Source: Avena insularis
Lineage: Eukaryota > Streptophyta > Magnoliopsida > Poales > Poaceae
Length of the DNA: 64,000 nt
Reading direction: 5' to 3'
Assembly: GCA_023614405.1 (NCBI GenBank)
Contig: CM042697.1
Coordinates: forward strand, 303,398,323-303,462,322
The notes beneath the pieces are model-generated. The model did not search any database. It had not been told where the DNA came from and saw only the letters and a program-made list of their open reading frames with translations. How positions within the stretch are numbered: position 1 is the stretch's first letter; the number at the start of each line of letters is the position of its first letter. The translations under genes were made by a program, and so were the position numbers. Shown in pieces: positions 10,926-21,039 of this stretch.

Positions 10926-12110
10926 TTAGCTAGGATGCTTGAAAAATGGAATTATATAAGAAACTGTGGTACATTTTGTGTGATAATTGGGATGGTTTCA
11001 TTTTGTTTTAACTGTGGTAGGACCCGTAGGAGTGAGGTGCTTCAGTTAACAGGTCGGTGGAAGTACAAGTTACATCGAGAACCTCATAAAAAAATGAAAA
11101 TTACATCCAAGTCCATGCATTTAGCACAAGGTCCGTGGAACTAGGAAACGGAGTGTGTTTTTAGGTTTGCACATACTAGCGTTCATTCATTGTGCTAAAG
11201 TCTATCAATAGAACCTTATAGATGCTAAGAATGGAAAAGAAGATCAAACGGTTAGCAATGTTTGGATTTGGCACTCTTGATCCAACGATCAATGTTCAAA
11301 GTTATCCGTACACTATACTATAGTGGTATGGTATTGTAAGAGAAAAGACAAGATAAAGATAAGATAAGAAGTACTACTATGAATTGCCGATCTTTTGAAT
11401 AACCTTCCCTCCCGATGTTTGGGAAGCAAGTGAAAATTTCGAAACCGAACATTTTTGAATTTTTTGCAGCCAAAGACCAAAGTGGTTTCCTTCCTATGTA
11501 CTACTCCTCCTAGGCCACACCAATGTGGCTGCCGAACACGCCAGAGAAACAGAGCTTCCCTCTCAGAAATAAAAAGAAAAAGAAACAGAGTCGTCGTACC
11601 AAGGCACACGTGCGTAGCGCCACGCTATGGATGAGAGAGAGATCAGCTGGGCCGGTGCATGAGGGGAGAGGGGTGGAGATATGAGAGGAAACAAAGGAGG
11701 GAGAAAATACACATTTTTGGGCGTGCATAGGTCCTGAAATTTAATACTAGTAGAGTAAGGAGTACCTCTTGTCAGGAACCCAACATAAAATTTTCTCTAA
11801 CATCGAACCGCCTTCAACTCCTCTTATCTCTTCGCTGCTGCCCTCTTCCCCTGCCTACGTTTTATTCTCTCTGCATGTACATCGAGTGGACAAAGGTGAG
11901 CATATGTACATTACAGTACTAGTACACGAGTAAGATCCACCGTTTAGACAGTTTCTATATGAGATGATTCATGGGATCCAGTAAACTGAAGATGCTAAAT
12001 TTTGCATAGGATTTTATAGCTTGGTCATACACTTCCAAGTGGGCCCATTATTTTTTCCCATAGCATCCGCAATGTGATAAAAAACACCTTAAGGTTTATG
12101 TGGGATCTGC
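10926..12110. other. Non-array spacer between the two array blocks
   Basis: The tandem unit stops near 10925 and resumes near 12110. Between them I find no gene with conserved motifs. The stretch contains the dispersed repeat at 11160-11375 and the A-purine run near 11340-11370. Open frames on the minus strand at 11313-11728 lack recognisable features. Confidence 0.5.
11160..11375 (+). repeat. Dispersed repeat Y, copy 1
   Basis: The segment runs from TTTGCACATACTAGCGTTCATT through CACTATACTATAGTGGTATGG to AGATAAGATAAGAAGT. A clear relative is present in reverse complement at about 53335-53520, and a weaker one, also reversed, at about 48650-48790. It is not coding as far as I can see. I do not recognise the element. 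Confidence 0.5.
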
Positions 12111-14200
12111 TAAGGTTCACCTTATACATTGTGGTTCCTACCTTGTGGCAAATGTCTGGAAACTTGGCTTGTGGCATTCAGATCCATATTCTTTGTACTT
12201 TCTTTACGAGAAAGAACAATCTCGTCGCTTTTTTAAATAATACCATTTTTTATTAAATTTCACGAATAATACACAAAATTAGGAATTTTGAAAAGTAGCG
12301 CGGCCTCGGGGTCTCAAACACCGACCAACACCCATCAGTAGTTGGACCACCGAGAAGCACTCGTCGGTGTTTGAACCACCATCAAGGACTCGCCATGCAC
12401 CACCTTGCGCCTGGCTCTGACCAACTGTCGGAACTCTCAAAAGGTCCTTGTGGGGACTTTAAACCCCGAGGCTGCGCTAGATTTAGAGTTTGTCAAAATT
12501 GTGTATTATTCGTGGAAATTAATAAAAAATCATATTATTAAAAAAATAGCAATCTCGTCATCACTCGGAAAACTGAGAATGTGCTTTCGGGATAGTTGGA
12601 AAGTGACACTGACAACATTGTTTACTACAGGAAGATGCACCCATCTACCTTCGAAAAGACAATTAATTCAAGAGTAATATATAACGCTTACTTGTAGCTC
12701 AAGTTTGACCTAAATTCGTTAAATTGTCAAGGTGCAAATTCTTAGCAAGAAGTTGAACCTGTCGTCAAAACGCTCGATGGTTTGATATATTAATTGTGAC
12801 CCCTGATGGGTAACTCCAAAATCTTATTCATAAACTTTCAAAGAAGTCCATGACTTACTTGCAGTAGTTCAAATTTGATCCAATTCTGATAAATCGGCAT
12901 AAAGTCATTCAAGTGGGTGGAGTTAGCTAGGAAGTTTGAGAACTCATAATCGTAAGTACGACATGTTGGCCCATTATATAAGTCTGAAAACTTGGCTTGT
13001 TATATTCAAATCCATATTCTTTAGACTTTCTTTATGGGAAATAACAATCTCGTCATCACTAGGAAAAATGAGAATGTTATTTCCTGGTAGATGGAAAATC
13101 ACACTGACAACATTGTTTAGTACAAGAAGATGCACCCATCTACCTCCAAAAAGACATTTAATACAAGAGCAATCTATTTGCACTTACTTGTAGCTCAAAT
13201 TTGACCTTATTTCATTAAATTGTCAATGTGCAAAATCTTAGCAAGAAGTTGAATCAATCATCAAAAATCTTGGTGGGTTGATATATTAATTTTGACCCCC
13301 GATGGGTACCTCCAAAAGCTTTTTTTTGTAAACTTTCAAAGAAGCCCATGATTTACTTGTAGTAGTTCAAATTTGACCTAATTTCGATAAATCGGCATAA
13401 AGTCCTTCAAGTGGGAGGAGTTAGCAAGGAAGTTTGAGAACTCATAAAACATGGGAAATTGCAAGTACAACATGTTGGTCCACTATATATGTCTGAAAAC
13501 CTGGCTTTGAGGCATTCATATCCATATTGTTCGGACTTTCTTTACAGGAAAGAACAATCTTGTCATCACATGGAAAATTGAGAATGTTCTTTCGTGATAG
13601 TTGGAAACTCACACTGGTGACATTGTTTACTATAAGAAGATACACCCATCTACCACCGAAAAGATTTAATTCAAGAGCAATCTATTTGTGCTTACTTGTA
13701 GCTAAATTTGACCTAATTTTGTTAAATAGTCGGGATGCAAAATCTTACCAAGAAGTTGAAAATGTCGTCAAAAATCTCGCTGGTTTCTGATATATTAATT
13801 GTGAACCCTGATGGGTGCCTCCAATAGCTTTTTCGTAAACTTTGTAGGCAACCTACAATTTTCTCATAGTTGTAAATTTGACTTAATTTTGATAAATCAA
13901 CATAAATTCATTCAAGTGGGCAGAGTTAGTAAGGAAATTTGAAAAAGTCATAAAACATAGGAATCGTAAGTACGACATGTTGGTCCACTATATATGTCTA
14001 AAAACTTGGCTTGTGGCATTGAGATCTAATATTCTTCGGACTTATCTTTCTGGAAAAGAACAATCTAGGCATCACTCATAAAATTGATAATGTTCTTTAC
14101 AAATATAGTTGGACACCCACACTGACGACATTGTTTACTATAAGAAGATGAATCCATCTACCTCTAAAATTACATTTAATTCAAGAGAACTGTATCGCGG
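12111..14200 (+). repeat. Tandem array, block 2, units of about 507 bp
   Basis: This continues the same repeat family as 8581-10925, with unit starts near 12952, 13461 and 13966 (period 505-509) and one earlier unit carrying a 324-bp insertion. About four units are present. The array ends inside a unit (near AATTCAAGAGAACTGTATCGC at 14180-14200), where G+C-rich gene-proximal sequence begins. Block 2 units share more variants with each other (for example GTCTGAAAACTTGGCTTG) than with block 1, which suggests local amplification. Confidence 0.82.
12227..12550. mobile_element. Non-autonomous Mutator-type fold-back element
   Basis: The 324-bp insertion sits in an array unit and is flanked by a perfect 9-bp duplication, AATCTCGTC (12218-12226 and 12551-12559), the size typical of Mutator-like elements. 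The ends are long imperfect inverted repeats of about 75-85 bp: GCTTTTTTAAATAATACC... on the left, and the reverse complement of the right end starts GCTATTTTTTTAATAATATG. Both arms share CACGAATAATACACAA and end near CCTCGGGG. The G+C-rich middle has no transposase. Known biology: such MITE-like MULEs move by transposase supplied in trans. Confidence 0.85.
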
Positions 14201-14623
14201 GGATACTACTTTGCAGCCTGAAAGTTTTGGCGAAGGCAACGCGGGGCCCGAGTTGAGTGTAATCACCGCGATTAGAAAAGTTCGACGGGTAATTATCGAG
14301 AGGGGTATTTCGAGTGAATGGTGGCCAAATCAAATATTTTCAAATCTTAGACGTTATGTCAGGATATTCTGTTACATTAGTACCTGCCGTGCCCCTGCTG
14401 TGCCCCTTCTAAGTCACCGTTCATGTGCCGCACGGGAAAATCCATTTCTATACTTTCCTAACCCCCGACACTGAAATCGGCGGTGGTGGCGGTGGTCCTT
14501 TTTCTCCCTCCCCCTACATTGAATCATGTTCGGTGGCGGCGAAGGTCGTTTTTCTATACTTTCCCCGCCCCCTCCCCCTCCCACCCACCACCCCCGCCCA
14601 CACACACTGAATCCAGAGGCGGC
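14201..14623 (+). other. G+C-rich leader upstream of the PB1-like gene
   Basis: No CDS is supported. The stretch includes two related lines around TTTCTATACTTTCC (near 14445 and 14550), followed by G/C-rich runs, so there is a short internal duplication of about 100 bp. It probably holds the promoter and 5' UTR of the gene starting at 14624. No clear TATA box was seen. Confidence 0.4.
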
Positions 14624-15768
14624 ATGTCAAGCGAGGCCAAGGTGGTAGCTACGACGGCGACTGATTCGGCTTCGTCGAAGCCAGCGTCTCACGCACAACG
14701 CCAGGCAAGCGAAGCAGCGGTGGGGTCTGCAGCCTAGGTTAGCGAGGAGGTCAGCCAGAAGTCTGCTAACAGGGTACCTACAAGTAGCGGGTTGAAGAGA
14801 AAAGGTAGGCTGGCGGCGGAGTGTTCGGCTAAAGTGCGGGGTTGTGCAACCCAGATCTCAAAGAAAACCACCCAGGAGAAGAGCGAGAGGTGAATTTTTC
14901 TTATCCGTGCCTTGGCTTGCAAATAGATTAGTTACTGCAAAGTAGTGTCGAATGAACTGAATGGTCCCCTTTTAAATCAAATTAGGAACAGCTTCGATGC
15001 AGCGGACCTATATGAGTTCACGGTTCATGTCCTCTAGTACACTGCAAAACTAGATTTTGGTTACAAGAGGGTTGTGTTTGGGCAGGATGTGTGTCTGCTT
15101 GTCAACTACAAAGAGGTTGTGTCTATTTCGCGGTTGATAGATATGCTTCATTCTAGAATTCCTTGGGGATCCACACAGAGGGTAAAATTGGTGTGGCGTA
15201 ACATGAGTGATAAATATGTGCAAATTGAGCATCCCATGAGCTTCAGATGCTTTGGGAGTGTTGTGCAACTGATTGTCAGGTGAAAGTTGAAGCGATGATT
15301 GATGATATGTATGCATATACTAGAGATCTTGTTGCCAGAGCTTCTACTTCTCGAGTTTACGGACCACCCGATAATGATCAAGCTAAGTTCAATATACACC
15401 TGGAGGTGGATTCATACACAACAAAACTTGATGGCGGAGTTAGTAAGCAAATTTCGTCATGTACTCTGGAGATAGCCGTCGATTCCAAAAATATAACTCT
15501 TGTTGAACTGAGAGAGCTGATTGGTAAGGAAATCATTATTGGCCCTAAGCAGATGGCACGACTCCGGTGGTGGCATCATAAGAAGCAGGAGTTCATACAT
15601 GTTTTGGATACCGATGATCTGATGAAGATTATGCGATGAAAGAAGCAAACCAGGAGGATGTTCTTTCTGGCTGTCATTTCTAATGTTGTTAGACTGGTTG
15701 TAGTGGATGAAAAGGCCCCTTATGTGGGTGAACAGGACGAGGCGGTAGACATTGATCAGATCTTATGA
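14624..15768 (+). pseudogene. Two PB1-like domains in tandem, MULE-N-terminus-like protein
   Basis: Exon 1 is 14624-14889 (basic, low complexity; donor AG|GTGAAT) and exon 2 starts at 14986 after TTAG. The product has two similar blocks of about 85 residues. Block 1 (about 15010-15250) includes KRVVFGQDVCLLVNYKE and RVKLVWRNMSDKYVQI. Block 2 (about 15390-15640) includes NIHLEVDSYTTKLDGG and MARLRWWHHKKQEF. Block 2 aligns by pattern with the N-terminal domain of the MULE transposase at 42-45 kb: ITL..(L/M), IG, then R(W/Y)(W/Y), then F, then DL..M. Three in-frame stops (TAG 14735, TAG 15035, TGA 15637) and one frameshift near 15240-15285 disable it. Beyond the TGA the frame stays open to 15768. 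Function unknown; a PB1-like protein-interaction role is inference. Confidence 0.55.
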
Positions 15769-15867
15769 GAGCTACTACCCAGGGCTTGTCAGATAGACCG
15801 TAGGGCTCCCCTGCCTGTATTTGTAACAAAGATTGTTGTTGCTTTGAAACTGTGTTGATGTGGTCGT

Positions 15868-16160
15868 GTTTGTTCAGAGATTGCAATCCGATTGTCTGTG
15901 AGCTCTTGAGATTTTCGGACATATCACTCGATGAAATCATCCTTGTTGTAATAAGACACAAGTACATTGTATTTGACATGATTTTGTTTGCTGAGATGAT
16001 GTGATAAATTTGTTTCTAAGATTATGATTGTTGAGAGATTGTAATATAATATGCTGTGAGCTGTTGGGATTTTGGGACATATCATTCATTGAAACCATCA
16101 CTGAACAAGGTGATATATAAGTACCTTGTAGTTGACATTATTATGATGTAATATAATGCT
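15868..16160 (+). repeat. Tandem duplication in the 3' flank
   Basis: About 15868-15990 (TTGTTCAGAGATTGCAATCC, TGTGAGCTCTTGAGATTTTC, GGACATATCACTCGATGAAA) recurs as 16028-16150 (TTGTTGAGAGATTGTAATAT, TGTGAGCTGTTGGGATTTTG, GGACATATCATTCATTGAAA). The copies are diverged by eye by roughly a fifth, so this is an old duplication of likely 3' UTR sequence of the upstream gene. Confidence 0.6.
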
Positions 16161-16519
16161 CTGTGGGATCAATAAAAAAACTTACTAAGTAGGAGATAGT
16201 GATCTATTGGACACACAGTTCTAGGATTTAGGAATAAGGGTTAAGGGGTTACATTAGACACTAAACCATAAACCATAATCCTATATTGTTCGTTACATAA
16301 TATTATGTATGCTGCTATAAGTCAAACAAATTGGGAAGGAATAAGTACATGATTAATATTACAAATTAAAATGAACGAAGGGAAAAACTATTATACATGA
16401 GATAGTAATCCAGCCACGGGACATTGTATCAATTAAACCATTGTAGGATGCCAATTTAGTCAATGCTACAACGTTGACGCACTTCACTTTCCCTAGTACT
16501 TCTATCTCCACTCACTTCC
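16161..16519 (+). other. Intergenic region and likely promoter of the GRF gene
   Basis: A+T-rich sequence without coding features. It contains short runs such as TTAGGAATAAGGGTTAAGGG and ACCATAAACCATAATCC. The CTCCACTCACTTCC stretch just before the ATG at 16520 looks like a plant 5' UTR. No convincing TATA box could be placed. Confidence 0.35.
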
Positions 16520-17332
16520 ATGCCGCCTTGGAATGACGAGGACGACCAGTCGAGCAGCGACAACTTTCTCTCTGACATCAAGTATTACCTCCCCGATGTG
16601 AGTTCTTATATTTTCTTGGCAATGGTTAGGCATTCGTAATTACCTCGACCCAAGACTTGAAATGTGCATGTAATCGTGTTTATTTCTAGCTTTTCGTTCC
16701 CTTATAGGTACCACTCACAATCTACGACCCCGATTGGGAGGGCCTAGATCTCGATTGGGAAGTACCATGTGACCATGGGCTAAAACTGAGGAAATCTGCT
16801 GCATTTGAAGGAAGTAACACTAGAAGAAGGTTTTTGGGCTAAAAATTATGTTTGCTTTCGTTATATACAATGACGACATGAATAAAATTGTGTAGTGTCA
16901 TGTTGATAATTAGGTCCCGTGTTTTTTTAGGTTGGCCCGGTGTGTAAAGCAGTAGAGTGGGTGGATCTTGAGTGGACAGACGCACTTAAGAAATGTTTGG
17001 CCTAGATGTGGGATATGTATGAGATGGAAAGGTTAGAGATATTTAAAGATGCCCATGATGCAGCTCCAGAAAATTACAAGCTCTTGGTAGGAAATAGGGA
17101 GCTGGAACCGGAAATCAATCATTTGCGGTCAGAACTAAATGACACAATCAATGGGAGCTTGATGGTGGGAATTGCACGGAAGATTAAGAAGGCGGAAAAG
17201 GAGAGGGATCAGCTCATGGAAGAGAATAAGAAGATAGAGTACTGCATTGTGGAGTTGTTCAAGTATCTGAAGAAGGAGCGCGAGGTGAACAAGGACAAGC
17301 TACAGACGATCAAGGAAATTTCAGATGAATAA
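16520..17332 (+). pseudogene. GRF-type zinc-finger/coiled-coil protein, disrupted
   Basis: Exon 1, 16520-16597, encodes MPPWNDEDDQSSSDNFLSDI... and ends at GAT|GTGAGT. Exon 2, from 16708 after ATAG, encodes VPLTIYDPDWEGLDLDWEVP and CDHGLKLRKSAAFEG, then RRFLG. Exon 3 starts at 16931 after TTTTTTAG, with VCKAVEWVDLEW, then a helical coiled coil to TAA 17332. The CxHG...RRFxGC...C..VEWVD order is the GRF zinc finger of a large cereal family in which a coiled coil follows. Exon 2 runs into TAA (16840-16842) with no GT donor in the usual place, and TAG at 17003-17005 interrupts exon 3. The zinc ligand expected right after RRFLG is therefore lost. Family members are thought to bind nucleic acid; partners are unknown. 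Confidence 0.7.
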
Positions 17333-17537
17333 TTTATGCCATGGCTATATCTGAAACTAGTTAACTGTAAGACTTGTAGTTGTGATATCTTGACTAATAC
17401 AAACTCAATCCTTGAGCAAAATAACCTTTTAGAAGAAAGCATAGTTTGCATAGACAGAGGTCCACGTTTAGAAAATCACTACTCACATGGTTAAAACACG
17501 ATTTGGTCCGTCAGAACACATAGTTTGCAAACTATCT
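17333..17537. other. Short intergenic gap between convergent gene relics
   Basis: It holds the 3' ends of the plus-strand GRF relic and the minus-strand coiled-coil relic. Short repeats of TAGTTTGCA and ACATAGTTTGCAAACTAT (a near palindrome) occur at 17440-17560. No gene is seen. Confidence 0.4.
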
Positions 17538-19501
17538 TCATAGGAACTTATAGTTTGCATGGAGCCTGGCACGGAGATGGTCGTGTTCCTTTTTTAGAAG
17601 CACTACTAGAAAAACGCCTATTCGTGGCGCACCTGAAAAGGCCTTCCGTGGCGCACTAGCAATGCGCCACGGGCCTCGCGCTACGGCTATATCGTAGCCG
17701 TGGCGCACACGGTTGTGTCGAGATAGGCGTGGCGCACTACCAATGCGCCAGCTAGAAATACAGTGCGCCACGGATGTGTTTTTCAAAAAACAAAAAAATG
17801 CAAAAAGCACCCTCGTTTTGAATTGCAAAAGCAATCGGGTCCGTGCGCCGCCGTCGTGTCGCCTCGCCGGAGCATGGTCATGGCCACGACCGACCACCAC
17901 AGGGAGGTGTGGGAGGTCGTGCCCGTGGTATTCCTTGCCGGCATCGAGGCAGTAGATGGTTGGAGAGGGGGAGGTACGACAAGAGGGAGGAAGAGAAGAA
18001 GAGAGGGAGGAAGGGAGGTATGTGAGGAGAAGGAGGCCGCTGTCGCCTGTCGTCGCTGCGAGGAGGAGGAGGCCGCCGTCGCCTGTCGTCGCTGCGAGGA
18101 CGAGGAGGCCGCCGTCGCCAGTCATCACTGCGAGGAGGAGGAGGCCGCCGTCGCCCGTCATCGCTGCGAGGAGGAGGATAAGGCCGTCGTCGTGCCACCG
18201 TCACTTGAAGGAGAGGAAGAGGCCGAAGCAAGGACGCCGGAGGAAGGTGGCCAGAGATAGGTGTAGGGGAAAAATGGGAAGGAGGAGAAGGAAGAAGGAG
18301 AAGGAAAAGGGGGAGGGAAAGTTGAGGGGTAGGTGGGCAGGGTGGTGATTCAAATTTGAATCCCGCCCAAGCTTATCCGTGGCGCACTAGGTGGTGGTGC
18401 GCTAGGGTAAGTTGCCCTCTATTTTTTTCTGCAGGAAAAAATGGTCTTTTGACCGTAACTTTTTACTCTTTTAGAATTTTGAAAATCTAAAAAATCTATA
18501 AACGACCGGAGGTGATTGCTAGCAGATGCGAAATCTCGTTCTCGTCATTTTGGTATATTATATGATTTTTTTCGATATCGTATGCAAAAGTTACGGCCTT
18601 TTTACCGTGTCATGAATTTTTTTTGCAGAAAAAGGGGAAACTCATGTTTGTTAATTTTCCTAGAAAAAATACCACATTACCTACCTAAAGATGAAAGGAT
18701 TTTATTTTTTGAAGTGTTTATTATTTTCTTTTATTTTTTGCAAAACCTAAAAAGGCGATCCACGGGGGAGGGGGGGTGGAGTTGGTGCATGCCACTTAGA
18801 CGTAGGGCGCTAGGGCAGAGTGCCCTACGGCTAAGTTGACCCAGCCGCAGCAGCAAACATGCCCGTAGCGCACTAGATCAAGGTGCCCTACGGATAAGTG
18901 ACACATCCGTAGCGCACCTTGACCTAGTGCGCTACGGGTATTTGTGATGTGGCCACATGTGCCCTGGCCCACACATAGCCGTGGCGCACCATCCCCATGT
19001 ACGCCACGCTTATGATAGTTAGCCGTAGGGCACCTGTGGGCAGTGCACCACGCCTATTTTACCCGTGGGGCACCACTAGCAAGTGCGCCACAGAAGTGTG
19101 GATTACCTATAGCCGTTTTCCTAGTAGTGAAGCTCTAGTTCGAGGGTTCGTTCGATCAGGTCTGCTTTGGTTTTTACCTGCTGCCTCAGTACTTGGATGT
19201 GTGCCTCCTACTGGTTCAAGTGCTCCGTCTGGGAAGCGACAAGATTATCAGTAAGCTTAAGATTCTCCACCATGAGATCCTTGATGATGTCGTCCTTCGC
19301 ATGCGTCGAGACGATACTTTTCTCGTGAAGTTCCTTCCAGCCGGCGATGTCCACCTTCAGACTGTGGAACTTGTCATAAAGGATGGTGACTTCTTCTCTC
19401 AGGCGGTCATGGGACACTTTCTGAAAATTCTGCTTCTCCAGTTGGATAGCCATCTTGTCCTTTAGCCAGGCCGGCAGTTCTAGGTTGAGCTTTTGCCTCT
19501 T
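17538..19501 (-). pseudogene. Coiled-coil protein, last exon split by a CACTA element
   Basis: The minus-strand exon begins at 19501 after GTAGCAG. It encodes KRQKLNLELPAWLKDK, then a charged heptad-rich coil (VTILYDKFHSLKVDIAGW, AKDDIIKDLMVENLKL). A TAG at 19210-19208 interrupts it, but the same frame continues with EAHIQVLRQQVKTKADLIE to base 19130. There the CACTA element 17601-19129 intervenes. The frame resumes in phase at 17600 with LKKEHDHLRARLHANYKFL and a TGA at 17538. The earlier exons are not certain: the coiled-coil exon at 20318-20815 may belong to this gene or to a neighbour. Not a family I can name; a structural or tethering role would be a guess. Confidence 0.65.
17601..19129. 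mobile_element. Complete non-autonomous CACTA element
   Basis: The 1,529-bp element starts CACTACTAGAAAAACGCC and ends GCCGTTTTCCTAGTAGTG, perfect terminal inverted repeats of the CACTA type. It is flanked by the 3-bp duplication AAG (17598-17600 and 19130-19132). Subterminal repeats GTGGCGCAC / GTGCGCCAC / CGTAGCGCAC recur many times at both ends, as expected for transposase-binding arrays. The middle has a GAGGAGGA/GCCGCCGTCGCC repeat tract (18000-18200) that opens long frames on both strands without gene character. No transposase is encoded. Confidence 0.93.
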
Positions 19502-19614
19502 CTGCTACAACAAAAATATGTGGTTAGTTTCCACAATTTAAATAATTAACTAGTCTCAAAGTCAGAATTGAAGGACAGGGCAATCAAGGATTGTACAAAT
19601 TTAACAGAATCAAC

Positions 19615-20050
19615 TAGTGGCACAGTCCTAATTCCAGAGATAATGTCAGAGCAATATAGTCTTTTTCCCAATTCAACTAGATAAACTAGTGGCATACTTC
19701 TAATTTATATGACTGAGCAATATACCCTTTTTCCAATTCCACAGGATAAAGTAGTGGCATAGTCCTAATTTCAATTTAAGAGCAATATAGCCTTTTCCCC
19801 AATTCAAAAGGATAAAGTAGTGGCACAGTCCTAATTTCCATTTTAGAGCAATATAGCCTTTTTCCCAATTCAAAAGGATAAAGTGGTGGAACATTCCTAA
19901 TTTCAATTTCAGAGCAGTAAAGCCTATTTTTCCCAATTCAACAGCATAAAGTAGTGGCACAGTCCTTATTTCAATTTCAGAGCAATATAGCATATTTTCC
20001 CAATTCAACAGGATAAAGTAGTGGCACAGTCCTAATTTCAATTTCAAAGC
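19615..20050 (+). repeat. Minisatellite of about 66 bp, seven units
   Basis: The core GGATAAAGTAGTGGCACAGT plus CCTAATTTCAATTTCAGAGC recurs at about 19613, 19683, 19744, 19809, 19876, 19944 and 20011. A 115-aa minus-strand frame (repeated LGLCHYFILLNW) is the by-product. The array lies directly upstream (minus sense) of the exon starting at 19501, hence probably in an intron or intergenic spacer. Confidence 0.8.
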
Positions 20051-20317
20051 AACGTGGGACTATATCCAACTAAGGGTGATGTGGGTTTTTCCAATGTAAC
20101 CAAATAGTAGTGGCATAGTCATAATCTAATTCCAAGCTCAGATAAATAATGGCAAGAAAGGATGATGACCATTCATGAGAACACAAACCCATAATTAAGT
20201 TGACAGGCAAGTAAGATAAACAGAGAAATAAGGATTTGCTCCAAGATTGCTTATTTGCACGATATGTATAAATTAAAAAAGTAGCGGAGCATGAACTAAG
20301 ATTCCTTCCCCCACCCC

Positions 20318-20815
20318 CTACTCTAAATCTGAATTGGGAATTGCCGTTGGCTCCCCGTTCTCCTTGTTTGGACTCATGGGCACGGTGAGACCTCGGCCCA
20401 TGTCCTCCTTCATCTATCTCAATGCATCCATGCAGTGGTCCCTGTCATTGTAGGCTTCGATGGCAGCGTTTGCTTCGATGATGCGTTCTCTGCATGTCTC
20501 GATGGCTTCGTCCAGGAGGAGGACCCATTTATCCTGGATATACTTCTTGTCACGCAAGAGCTTCGTAATTAAGTTGATGGCCAGGTCTTGTTTGGACAAG
20601 CTGTACGCGATCAACTTCTGCAGCTCGTCGCGCTCTTCTTTTAGCCTCCTGATGGTAAGTGAAAAATCAAGTGTGATCTCCTTCTGCAGAGACAAACACC
20701 GTCGAAAGCGATCATTAGCCTGGGTTAGGGAGCATGCACCCTGCAGTTGGTTGTCTATCTTGGCATTGATCGCGGCCACCTTGCCACGACAATCGGCCTT
20801 CACTTGCTGCCTCGT
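20318..20815 (-). pseudogene. Coiled-coil exon of a minus-strand gene relic
   Basis: The frame from about 20815 to 20417 encodes a strongly helical, charged segment (VAAINAKIDNQLQGACSL, IRRLKEERDELQKLIAYSL, EAIETCRERIIEANAAIEA). A TAG stands at 20416-20414, after which the same frame continues 31 codons (MKEDMGRGLTVPMSPNKENG...) to TAG at 20320-20318. The continuation is low in bias and looks like the true tail, so the first TAG is probably a mutation. Upstream exons may be the amplified units at 21040-21730. The family is unnamed; I infer relation to the relics at 7.1-8.2 kb and 17.5-19.5 kb from architecture only. Confidence 0.5.
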
Positions 20816-21039
20816 TCATGTTATTTAAAATAGGCACTCTATAATTGTACTGCATGTTCCAGGGAAGCACAATATTCAAGTCACAAAACCCCAAATGTGT
20901 CTATGAAGATTGAGCGTGGTCCCTACTTGGAGGCTACTTGCGGGCAGACACGATAATATTTCCACATTTAGAATCTCAAAAATAAAACCAAATGCATGTC
21001 GGGATTTCATACCTCGGCGAGCCGGAGAATAGTGCCAAA

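Noticed and set aside
8517..13790. Recurring open frames of 60-120 codons (KLRMFFPDSW type) in the tandem units
   Set aside because: Start, length and frame differ between units and synonymous-type conservation is not evident; they are by-products of repeat identity.
8581..14200. CRISPR-like reading of the regular repeats
   Set aside because: Units are 510 bp with no unique spacers, and all context is plant nuclear.
17713..18348. Long overlapping frames on both strands (up to 207 codons)
   Set aside because: They lie inside the CACTA element, over a GAGGAGGA/GCCGCC repeat tract; only the last 20 codons of the minus frame (17538-17600) belong to a gene.
19700..20047. 115-codon frame with repeated LGLCHYFILLNW
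   Set aside because: Translation of the 66-bp minisatellite.
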